From UBA10649 sp963755335 (GTDB lineage: Bacteria; Actinomycetota; Actinomycetes; S36-B12), in NCBI GenBank assembly GCA_963755335.1, contig CAVWJW010000004.1:310001-374000 (forward strand): a stretch of DNA of 64,000 bases. Direction: 5' to 3'. This document shows, in pieces, positions 46,676 to 54,510 of the stretch (positions are counted from its first letter, which is position 1; every line of letters starts with the position of its first letter). Made by a program: the position numbers and the translations under genes. The notes below the pieces were generated by a model that did no database searches, was not told where the DNA came from, and saw nothing but the letters and a program-made list of their open reading frames with translations.

Positions 46676-48665
46676 GCGAAATGCCTGAGGAGCGACGCAT
46701 CGGCGTGTACATCTGCCACTGCGGCGGGAACATCTCCGACTATGTCGATGTCGCAGCAGTCCGTGACGCGCTGAAGGACGATCCGGGTGTGATCGTTGCC
46801 GAGACGACCATGTTCGCATGCTCGGACGGCACGCAGCACGACATGATCAACGACATCCAGAAGCAGGGGCTCGACGGTCTCGTCGTCGCGTCGTGCTCGC
46901 CCAAGCTGCACCAGATCACCTTCCGCGAGGTGGCCAAGCGCGCGGACATGAACCCCTACGCGTACACACAGGTGAACATTCGCGAGCAGGACTCGTGGGT
47001 CCACGGCGACGATCCCGTGGGAGCGACCGAGAAGGCCATCGGCCTGGTGCGCGCCGGTATCGCGAAGAGCCGGAACTCCTCGAACCTGGTGCCTCTCGTC
47101 GTCGAGACGACATCGGCCACGATGGTCGTCGGCGGGGGAATAGCCGGATTGCGAGCAGCGATCGGACTGGCCGATGTCGGCATGCACGTCTACCTCGTCG
47201 AGCGCGAGAGCACTCTCGGCGGCTGGGTCGGGACGTTCGGGGCGATGTTCCCCAACGACCAGGTGGGGCGCGACCAGATCGCCCACCTCGTCGATGAGGT
47301 CGCCAAACGGCCGGCCATCACCGTGTTCACCAAGGCCGAGCTGGTTGGCAAGAGCGGCAGCTTCGGCAACTACGTCGCCGAGGTGCGGGTCAACGAGGAC
47401 GTTCCGGAGACTCTCAGGGCGACCGTCGGATCCATCGTGATCGCGACGGGATTTCGACTCGTACGAACCGGAGGCCGGCGAGTTCGGCTATGGGATAGAC
47501 GGGGTCCTGACCCTGCCGGAGTTCAAGGCGATGGTCGACTCCTCGGACGGCACGCTCATGCACGGTGGCAGACCGGTCAGGACGATCGCGTACATCTACT
47601 GCGTCGGCAGTCGCCAGCCCGCCGGCGGAAACGAGTACTGCTCCAAGTTCTGCTGCGCGGCCTCGTGCCACGCGAGCATCCAGGTGTCGCAGCTTGACTC
47701 GTCGATCCATCAGTACCACCTGAATCGCGATGTCCGCACGTACGGGAAGTACGAACTGCTCTACACGCAGGCACGCGACGAGGGTGCGGTCTTCATGCGC
47801 TACCCCGACGACACGCCGCCAGCGGTGGAACTCGACGCCAAGGGCCAGCTCTCTGTCACGACGGTGGACACGCTGACCCAGGGCGAGGAGCTCACCATCC
47901 CCGCCGACCTGGTCGTCCTCGTCACCGGGATGGTCCCGAGGGCGAATGAGGGACTCACCGGCCTGCTGAAGCTTCCCGTGGGAGACGACGGCTTCTACAA
48001 CGAGATCCACCCGAAGCTTCGCCCTGTGGAGACGGTCGTCGACGGCGTCATGATCGCTGGCACCTGCCAAGGTCCCAAGACCGCGGGCGAGGCAGTCGGC
48101 TCTGGCCTTGCGGCCGTGGCGCAGAGCGCGGCGATCCTCAAGAAGGGCGTCGCCGAACTTGACCCGCTCGTCGCCGTCGTCAATGAATTCGCCTGCACGG
48201 GTTGCGGTGAATGTCTCTCGAGTTGCCCCTACGACGCGATCGAGCAGACGATCTGCGACGGAAAGAATCTGGCACTCATCGTGCCCAGCGTCTGCAAGGG
48301 CTGCGGCGGGTGCGTCCCCGTTTGCACGGAAAACGCCATCGACCTGCTCGGCTATACCGATGTCCAGATGAGGGCCATGATCGACGGCCTGGTAGAAGTG
48401 GCCGTCTCAGTGAGTACCGACCTGCTCCGTGATCCGCGCGAGGTGATCCGCGAGGAGCCCCTCATGCATCGACCCATCCGTGAGGCCTTGGCCGACGGCC
48501 CGCTGACCATCCCCGAGATCGCCGAACGGATCGGTCATGCCCGCCGAGGAGACCGTGTACTGGGTCATGGGGATGCGCCGCTATGGCCATCTGGTCGAGA
48601 CGGAGGAAGCCGACGACGACGGCTACTTCCCCTACCGCGCGATCGACAGGGAGTCGGAGTCATGA
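46672..48665 (+). CDS. HdrA/QmoB-like flavin Fe-S subunit with C-terminal helix-turn-helix tail (two frameshifts)
   Basis: About 663 residues. The N-terminal HdrA domain (ICHCGGNISDYVDV, 10-23) is followed by FAD binding MVVGGGIAGLRAAIGLADVG (near 153), the Cys-rich EYCSKFCCAASCHASI (near 323) and two 4Fe-4S motifs, CTGCGECLSSCPYDAI (508) and CKGCGGCVPVCTENAI (541). The last 65 residues look like a winged helix: PIREALADGPLTIPEIAERI and GMPAEETVYWVMGMRRYGHL. Extra T bases near 47453 and at 48535 break the frame. It overlaps the neighbours by four bases on both sides. MvhD-like electron input would come from the gene at 42963. Confidence 0.85.
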
Positions 48666-49836
48666 GCAAGGTCATCGACACGGGTCTACTCACCGACATG
48701 AAGCGCTTCGGCGAACTGGATGTCTCCTCCTGCTTCAGCTGCGGGAACTGCACTGCGATCTGCCCGCTCGCCGACAACGACGCGACGTTCCCGCGGCGCA
48801 TCATCCGCCTGGCTCAGGTCGGCCTGAAGGATGAGCTGCTGTCCAGCAAGGAACTATGGACCTGCTACCACTGCGGGCTGTGCTCTGACAGCTGCCCGCA
48901 GGACGCTGATCCCGGAGAGTTCATGGCCGCCGCTCGGCGCTACGCCATCGCGAGCTACGACAGGACCGGCTTCGCGCGCGTGCTGTACACCCGACCCGTC
49001 ATCGGCACGGTCATCGCCGTTGTCGTGGCGATGTTCTTCGCGTTGTTCATGTACTCGGCTCATGGCGAGCAAGACTCAGCGGCGTTGAGCTTCTTCAGCT
49101 TTCATCCCCGACCCGCTCATCCATTGGACCGGCATTGCGGTCATGGCTGTGATGGTCGTCGCCGGACTGGCGGGGATCGTCACGATGGTCCGCGGGGTCG
49201 CTCGACGAGACCGCGTCACGGCGTCCTCTTCTGGTGAGCGGTAAGGCAGCGCTCACTCGCACGGGGACGGCCCTGTGGTCATCCCTGGGAGTCGAGTCAT
49301 TGGGGCAGACGCGCTATCGCCGGGACTGCAGGCGACGGACCGTAGAGCCGTGGTACCGACGCCGTTGGCTGATCCATGCCATGACGATCTGGGGCTTCCT
49401 AGGGCTGCTCGCGGCAACGCTGCTCGACTGGGGCCTGGCACTCCTGGGCATCAAGGAGACGGGCACTGCGATCCCACTGTGGTACCCGTCTCGGCTGCTC
49501 GGCACGGTTGCCGGACTCGCGCTGATCTACGGCGTGGTCTGGTTCATGATCAACCGGGCCACGAGGTACAACCGGGCGGCGAGCGTGTCGACAGGGTCAG
49601 ATTGGCTGCTGCTCGTCCTGCTGCTCATCACCGGCGTGACCGGATTCATCATCGAGGTCGCGCTGTACCTGCCCCCGACGCCGGCGTGGGGGTACTGGGT
49701 GTTCCTCTTCCATGTAGCAGTGGCGATGGAACTCATGCTCCTCCTCCCGTTCACGAAATTCGCCCACGCCATCTATCGACCCGTCGCCCTGTTCTTCTAC
49801 TCGCTGGCCGGCAACAAGGTCCTGCAGGACGCCTGA
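48662..49836 (+). CDS. QmoC-like subunit: HdrC ferredoxin fused to membrane cytochrome b (two frameshifts)
   Basis: About 390 residues. The HdrC-like half has CFSCGNCTAICPLADNDATF (near 23) and CYHCGLCSDSCPQDADPGEF (near 70). Two membrane helices follow (VIGTVIAVVVAMFFALF and AVMAVMVVAGLAGIV). The second half is a NarI-like heme b membrane domain with RWLIHAMTIWGFLG, FLFHVAVAMELMLLLPF and FAHAIYRPVALFFYS histidines. Extra T bases at 49100-49102 and 49242 split it into apparent pieces; removing both gives one QmoC of normal length. The protein would pass electrons between the Hdr flavoproteins and the quinone pool. Confidence 0.83.
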
Positions 49837-49871
49837 CCGTGGATCCGTCCGCTCGCACACAAGGAGATCCG

Positions 49872-50218
49872 ATGAACGCTCGAACCGTATGCATCCCACT
49901 CAACTCCGACGGAACCATTCACGATCGCCTCGGTCAGGCGCGCGTCGTCGCGATCTGCCAGGTGGACGGCGACGACATGTCCGACTGGGTGGAGCACACC
50001 GTGGAGTGGGACACCACCCGCGTACGGAGTCGATGTACCTGGGAGTCCATCATCCACGAGTCATCCGGTTCCTGAAGGAGCACCAGGTGGACACCGTGGT
50101 CGCCAACAACGTGTGCGACATCATGAAGACCACGTTGCCCACGCTGGGAATCGCCGTTCACCCCGGGTACACCGGGGATGCCCGGACCGTCGTCGGCGCT
50201 GCTGCTGCAGCCGCCTGA
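49872..50218 (+). CDS. NifX/dinitrogenase-cofactor-like protein (one indel)
   Basis: About 115 residues with MNARTVCIPLNSDGTIHDRL and GQARVVAICQVDGDDMSDW at the start. HHPRVIRFLKEHQVDTVVAN and LGIAVHPGYTGDARTVVGA close it, which is the NifX/NafY/MTH1175 pattern. One base is missing near 50022. Such proteins are often found near Fe-S or sulfur redox operons, and they may handle clusters here too. No other nif-type gene is present, so nitrogen fixation is not implied. It is the last gene of the tusA operon on this strand. Confidence 0.75.
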
Positions 50219-50379
50219 CCGCGTCCGCACCGGCGCCAGGCGCCTCGAACGATCGCCCGTCGCGACCATCCCCTCAGTCGCCGCGGGCGATTGTGCTGTC
50301 AGGATGTCCGAGCGGCTATCACCGTGCGTCGAATCCGCTGGGGCCGACGCACGGCAACTGCCGTCGGGCGCTGGCGACC
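50219..50379. other. intergenic stretch between convergent genes
   Basis: 161 bases between the NifX-like gene and the rhodanese lipoprotein. No gene, tRNA or clear terminator was recognised. A short imperfect GC-rich dyad near 50225-50250 may act as a stop signal for either side. Confidence 0.4.
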
Positions 50380-50820
50380 TCAGCCGGTCACGATGGGTGC
50401 ACCGGCTGTCTGCAGATCGGCGATCCCGCCCTGCAGGTTGACAATGCTGGTGAAGCCGGCGCCGGACATCTGCTCCGTGGCGAGAGCGGAGCGTCGACCG
50501 CTGTGGCAGTACAGCGCGTATGTTCCGCTCTTGTCGAGCTTGTCGATGTCGGCGGCGAATGTGGGGCCTTCGACGTTGATGTTGATAGCACCCTGTACGT
50601 GACCGGCGGCGTACTCCTCCGGCGTGCGCACGTCGACGATCGTGACACCGGGCTGGGTGGATGCCTGGATCCACGCTTGCGGATCAACCGTCTGGACGGA
50701 TCCAGCAGCCTGGGCGGCCGCCGTAGCCGAACTGGTCGACGCGTCGGAGGATGAACCGCAGCCGGTGACGAGCAGGGTTCCCGCGAAGATGAGTGCCATG
50801 AGGGCTAGGAGCTTCTTCAT
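50380..50820 (-). CDS. rhodanese-domain lipoprotein
   Basis: Exported lipoprotein of 146 residues. The signal peptide ends in a lipobox (TLLVTGC, Cys at 21), followed by a Ser/Thr/Ala linker. One rhodanese domain (about 44-146) has TIVDVRTPEEYAAGHVQGAI and the catalytic loop YCHSGRRSA with the persulfide Cys. It acts outside the membrane, unlike TusA and DsrE2. It lies downstream of the small rhodanese remnant on the same strand, 65 bases apart. Confidence 0.88.
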   Translation of the reverse strand: MKKLLALMALIFAGTLLVTGCGSSSDASTSSATAAAQAAGSVQTVDPQAWIQASTQPGVTIVDVRTPEEYAAGHVQGAININVEGPTFAADIDKLDKSGTYALYCHSGRRSALATEQMSGAGFTSIVNLQGGIADLQTAGAPIVTG

Positions 50821-50885
50821 CGTGTGATCACCGTTCTGATTGGGCCGTCGTCAGCAACGGCACGTGGGTGTGATTCGGGGCGTTG

Positions 50886-51091
50886 CTACACCCCGACGTG
50901 GTCACGCATTCCTCGATCCATGGGAAGCTCCGCAGCCCGCCAGGCGGCCATGCCGCCCTACGCGTGGATGACACGATATCCGTGCTGCTCGAGGTACTGG
51001 CAGGCCTGGAACGCACGCGCTCCCGATTCGCACATCACGTACACCGGCGCGTGACGGTCCAGTTCGCCTCGGTCAGTTGCTCGGTTGCCAC
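50886..51091 (-). pseudogene. truncated rhodanese with amber stop and frameshift
   Basis: From GTG 51091, with GAAGGAG upstream, the product reads VATEQLTEANW, then one base is missing near 51044, then RHAPVYVMCESGARAFQACQ, YLEQHGYRVIHA, an in-frame TAG (complement of 50958-50960), and GGMAAWRAAELPMDRGMRDH. This is the C-terminal half of a rhodanese with the catalytic Cys; the N-terminal VDVRxxxE half is absent. The TAG is one base from GAG, the residue expected there. It is either a remnant or a damaged short rhodanese gene. Confidence 0.6.
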
Positions 51092-51132
51092 GCTGCTGCT
51101 CCTTCGCTGGGGGTTCGAAGCACTGTCACTAT

Positions 51133-51148
51133 ATACCCCGGGGGGTAT
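51133..51148. promoter_or_regulatory. CsoR/CstR-type operator between rhodanese and LmbE genes
   Basis: ATACCCCGGGGGGTAT, a perfect ATACCC-N4-GGGTAT dyad in an AT-rich context (TATATACCCC...GGTATAC). It is 41 bases from the rhodanese start on the left and 52 from the LmbE start on the right, so it can serve both. TATACT (51146-51151) is a good -10 box for the LmbE gene. Confidence 0.75.
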
Positions 51149-51200
51149 ACTCTCCACGGTGGTGCCCGAACGCAGTCGATGCTCGGAAGGGGTGCGGTTC

Positions 51201-51890
51201 ATGATCACGACCAATAGCTCGGAGCTCCCTCCGTGGGCGTCCGTCCTTGCCGTGGTGGCACACCCCGACGACGAGTCCTTCGGCCTCGGCGCTGTCATTA
51301 GCGCCTTCATCGCCGGCGGCGCGCGCGTCGACGTGCTGTGCTTCACCAAGGGTGAGGCTTCCACGCTGCGGGGGGTCGAGGGTGACCTCGCGAAGATCCG
51401 CAGGGGGGAGCTGACGGCTGCCGCGCGCGAACTCGGCATCGACACGGTGCACCTGCTCGACTACCCCGACGGGGAGCTGGCTGGACAGAGCCTCGCCGAG
51501 CTCGCTGAGCACGTCGTGGGCGCCGCCCGTGCCGCGAGTTGCGACGGGATGCTGGTGTTCGACACCACGGGCATCACCGGGCATGCCGATCATGTCCAGG
51601 CGACCAAGGCCGCACTGATGGCCGCTCCGCTACTGGGCCTCGACGTCCTGGCGTGGACGCTTCCCGAGGCTGTAGCCCAGGAATTGAGCCGCTCGTTGGG
51701 CGGCGAGTTCGCCGGCCGCTCGCCGCGTGACATCGATCGGGTCATCGAGGTCGACCGCACGCGCCAGCAGTCGGCCGTGCGCTGCCACCCGAGCCAGGCC
51801 GTTCCGAGCAGCGCGCTTTGGCAGCGCCTGGATCTGCTCGGCGACCGTGAGTACGTGCGCTGGCTCGTTCACCAAGAAGCGGCCTCCTGA
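51201..51890 (+). CDS. PIG-L/LmbE family deacetylase
   Basis: Cytosolic zinc deacetylase of 229 residues. VLAVVAHPDDESFGLGAVIS carries the HPDDE zinc/catalytic motif. A second zinc ligand is in GITGHADHVQATKAAL. Actinobacterial members include MshB and Mca of mycothiol metabolism, as well as bacillithiol-type BshB. This protein is shorter than MshB and lacks a clear MshB-type C-terminus, so the substrate is not called. Its position under a CsoR/CstR-type operator suggests a link to thiol or sulfide stress. Confidence 0.82.
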   Translation: MITTNSSELPPWASVLAVVAHPDDESFGLGAVISAFIAGGARVDVLCFTKGEASTLRGVEGDLAKIRRGELTAAARELGIDTVHLLDYPDGELAGQSLAELAEHVVGAARAASCDGMLVFDTTGITGHADHVQATKAALMAAPLLGLDVLAWTLPEAVAQELSRSLGGEFAGRSPRDIDRVIEVDRTRQQSAVRCHPSQAVPSSALWQRLDLLGDREYVRWLVHQEAAS

Positions 51891-52010
51891 ATCTCCACTG
51901 ATTCTCCACAGCGAGCACACGGGCGCATCACATCGTTCGGTCACAGTTCGGAGTAACGAAGAACACCGAACAGCCCGGACAACCTCCGGGCCATCCCGAA
52001 GGAGATCGTC

Positions 52011-52733
52011 ATGCGTCGCAGCATCGCCGCCACCGGCATCGTCACTGCAGGACTGACTGCACTCGCGTTGGCCGCCACTCCCGCCTTTGCGGCGGGCGGC
52101 CCGAACAACAACACGCCAGGAACCGGTGTGTGCCCCATCACCGGAACCACGGCGACACCAGCGGCCGATGGCACCGGACAGGGCTATGGGCGAGGCAACG
52201 GCAGGGGCAATGGCATGGGCAACGGCCCGGCATCGGGCATGGGTATGGGTATGGGTATGGAGGGCTCGGCCAATCGCGGGCAGGGTGCCAACCTCGCCGC
52301 CATGGGAACCTTGACCGCCGATCAGAAGGGCGACCTCGCCTCGATGGCCGAGGAGGAGAAGCTCGCGCACGATGTGTACGTGGCGCTGGCGGCGAAGTTC
52401 CCGGCCGACTACCAGTTCGCTCGCATCGCGAACTCCGAGTCCGTGCACCAGACGGCGCTCCGCACCCTCCTGACTCGCTATGACATTGCCGATCCGTCGG
52501 CAGGACGGGCCGCCGGCGACTTCAGCACCGCCGACTTCCAGAAGCTGTACGACAGTCTCGTGGCGCAGGCCACCACGGCCACGAACGCCCTCGAGGTCGG
52601 GGTAGCCGTCGAGAAGCTCGACATCGCTGACCTGACGTCCGCTCTTGATGGCGTCACGGCACCCGACGTCATGCAGACCTACACGAATCTGCGGAATGCG
52701 TCTGAGCACCACCTCACCGCCTTTGGCGGCTGA
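52011..52733 (+). CDS. secreted DUF2202 ferritin-like protein
   Basis: 240 residues. A signal peptide (1-27, TPAFAAGG) and a Gly/Met/Asn-rich linker (GMGNGPASGMGMGMGME) precede a DUF2202 four-helix domain (about 100-238). That domain has MAEEEKLAHDVYVALAAKF, RIANSESVHQTALRTLLTRY, EVGVAVEKLDIADL and YTNLRNASEHHLTAF, with Glu and His residues suited to a di-metal site. AAGGAG precedes the ATG by seven bases. The Met-rich linker could bind copper, but this is speculative. Confidence 0.82.
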   Translation: MRRSIAATGIVTAGLTALALAATPAFAAGGPNNNTPGTGVCPITGTTATPAADGTGQGYGRGNGRGNGMGNGPASGMGMGMGMEGSANRGQGANLAAMGTLTADQKGDLASMAEEEKLAHDVYVALAAKFPADYQFARIANSESVHQTALRTLLTRYDIADPSAGRAAGDFSTADFQKLYDSLVAQATTATNALEVGVAVEKLDIADLTSALDGVTAPDVMQTYTNLRNASEHHLTAFGG

Positions 52734-52811
52734 AGGCCGCGCAGCACCACTACGTCGACGAGGGCGCCCGCGAGGGCGTCCTCGGCTGCGTCGGCGAGTG
52801 GTCGGGACGCG

Positions 52812-52827
52812 ATACCCGTAGGGGTAT
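52812..52827 (+). promoter_or_regulatory. CsoR/CstR-type operator before a methyltransferase gene
   Basis: ATACCCGTAGGGGTAT, a perfect ATACCC-N4-GGGTAT dyad nine bases before ATG 52837. TATGGT (52825-52830) would be the -10 box and places transcription start at or near the ATG, so the mRNA may be leaderless. Confidence 0.7.
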
Positions 52828-52836
52828 GGTCGCAGA

Positions 52837-53487
52837 ATGACGAGCAACGAGCTGCAGGGCTGGGACGAACGTTTCGCTGGCGACGAGTACCTCTTCGGGA
52901 CCGCGCCGAACTCCTTCCTGCAGCGCGAGGCCGGCCGCATCGCAGCAGGTGGCCGCGTCCTCGCGGTTGCTGACGGAGAGGGCCGCAATGGCGTGTGGCT
53001 GGCCGAGCAGGGGCTCGCCGTGCACTCGATCGAGGGCTCCCCAACGGCGGTCGCCAAGGCGATTCGCCTGGCCGCCGAGCGTGGCGTCCCTGTGGTGGGC
53101 TCGCCGGACGAACTCGTGTCGGGCTCGCTCTGCGCCGAGATCGTCGACATCCTCGACTGGCAGTGGCCGACGCATGTGTACGACGCGGTGGTCGGCATCT
53201 TCATCCAGTTCATCCGCCCCGCCGACCGTCCGGCGGTGTCGGGGGCCATGGCTGCCGCCCTCAAGCCCGGCGGTGTCCTGCTCCTCGAGGGATACGGCCC
53301 CCGTCAGCTCGAGTACGGCACTGGCGGGCCCAGGGCGCTCGAGCAGCTGTACGCGATCGACACCCTGGCGGCCGACTTCCCGACGCTCGAGGTCGTCTCG
53401 CTCACCGAGTACGACGCGGAAGTCGATGAGGGCCGGCAGCACAGCGGGATGTCGGCGCTGATCGACCTGATCGCCACCGCCGGCTGA
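52837..53487 (+). CDS. SAM-dependent methyltransferase (TehB-like)
   Basis: Cytosolic protein of 216 residues. DERFAGDEYLFGTAPNSFL at the N-terminus and VLAVADGEGRNGVWLAEQGL (motif I) are typical of thiopurine/tellurite-type methyltransferases. PTHVYDAVVGIFIQFI and ALKPGGVLLLEGYGP are motifs II and III. Homologues of this kind occur with metal- or thiol-stress genes. The operator directly upstream ties it to the regulon. The acceptor (a thiol, metalloid or metabolite) is unknown. Confidence 0.82.
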   Translation: MTSNELQGWDERFAGDEYLFGTAPNSFLQREAGRIAAGGRVLAVADGEGRNGVWLAEQGLAVHSIEGSPTAVAKAIRLAAERGVPVVGSPDELVSGSLCAEIVDILDWQWPTHVYDAVVGIFIQFIRPADRPAVSGAMAAALKPGGVLLLEGYGPRQLEYGTGGPRALEQLYAIDTLAADFPTLEVVSLTEYDAEVDEGRQHSGMSALIDLIATAG

Positions 53488-53543
53488 TTCGCGCCGCCCG
53501 TCAGTTTGGCTGGGCCTCAGCATGACCTTGTTACCGTCGTTCG

Positions 53544-54425
53544 ATGGTCGGTCGACTGGCTCGTGCGCTGGCCGTGATGTCGACCCTGGCGACTGCGGCA
53601 TGCTCCGGGTCGATCACTGCGGCTTCTGGGGTCGACATGCTCGCGGTCGTCGAGCCGCCCGTCGCCACGCCGGTTGCCGTGAGGTCCACGCCCGCGGCCA
53701 TCACGGTGCCGCGGCCAAGGGACATCCTGCCGTGGAGCGCGGCGGTCATGGCGAAGAACGACGGACCAGGAGCGGAGGATCCGAAGTGCTCCGGCAGTGT
53801 CGTCGCGGCGCAATGGGTCCTCACCGCGGGCCACTGCCAGGCCTCGGCCTCGGGCTCAGGCGTCCAGGTCGCCGTCGTCACCGGCCGGCGGGATCTCACG
53901 CGCACCCACGTCGGTCAGTACCTTTCGGTCGACAGGGCGGTGCGCATGCCTGGTTGGCTGCAGCAGGGCATCGGCTATCGCAACGACTTCACGCTGCTTC
54001 ATCTGTCTCGGCCGACCTCCGCGCCAGCAGTCGCGCTGGCCACTCCGGGCATGGCGGCCGCCTTCGCGACGGGGTCGCTCGTGCGTGCTGCCGGGTGGGG
54101 GGCACTGAGCCCCGACGGTGACCCGGTCCGCGTCGTCCATTCGACGACCCTCGAGAGGCTGCCCGACTCCGTCTGCGCAACCGAGTACGGATCCGTGTTC
54201 GACGCGCGAACGCAATTGTGCGGGGGGTGGCGCTGGCCGTCTATGGATCACGACACCTGCAACGGCGACTCCGGCGGTCCGCTCGCCATGACGATCAACG
54301 GCCGCGTCGTCGAGGTGGCAGCCACGAGCTGGGGGTCCACCTGCCTGACGGAGGGCGTGCCCGGCGTCTACGCGGATGTCGCGCCCGCCTCGTCGTGGAT
54401 CGCGAGCGTGGTGTCGGCCGGCTGA
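53544..54425 (+). CDS. secreted trypsin-like serine protease
   Basis: Exported protein of 293 residues. The N-terminus has a lipobox-like TAACSG (Cys near 20), so it may be a lipoprotein. The chymotrypsin fold begins near residue 70, with WVLTAGHC (His), YRNDFTLLHLS (Asp) and NGDSGGPLAM (Ser), a complete triad. C-terminal SWGSTCLTEGVPGVYADV is typical of S1 peptidases. It would cut proteins outside the cell. ATG 53544 is used. Confidence 0.88.
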   Translation: MVGRLARALAVMSTLATAACSGSITAASGVDMLAVVEPPVATPVAVRSTPAAITVPRPRDILPWSAAVMAKNDGPGAEDPKCSGSVVAAQWVLTAGHCQASASGSGVQVAVVTGRRDLTRTHVGQYLSVDRAVRMPGWLQQGIGYRNDFTLLHLSRPTSAPAVALATPGMAAAFATGSLVRAAGWGALSPDGDPVRVVHSTTLERLPDSVCATEYGSVFDARTQLCGGWRWPSMDHDTCNGDSGGPLAMTINGRVVEVAATSWGSTCLTEGVPGVYADVAPASSWIASVVSAG

Positions 54426-54510
54426 CGCCCTTGCTCAGGTGACGGCACGAACCTGTGGATCACATGAGCGACGATTGGCGGCGTCGAATTTCGGTGCTCT
54501 ACTCGCCGTG

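Noticed and set aside
158..49836. Programmed ribosomal frameshifting as the explanation for many split genes
   Set aside because: The sites share no slippery heptamer or downstream structure, shift in both directions, affect housekeeping genes that are normally unsplit, and one is shown by an internal repeat to be a plain one-base insertion.
49872..50218. Nitrogen fixation locus suggested by the NifX-like gene
   Set aside because: There are no nifHDK or other nif genes. NifX-like domains are common in unrelated Fe-S contexts.
50300..50380. tRNA-like stretch (GTCCGAGCGGCTA) between the NifX-like and rhodanese genes
   Set aside because: No acceptor stem or anticodon arm can be paired, and the T-loop is absent.
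50958..50960. TAG in the rhodanese remnant as a pyrrolysine codon
   Set aside because: The same short frame also lacks half of its domain and has an indel. TAG is one base from the expected GAG. No pyl genes are visible. Damage or read error is simpler.
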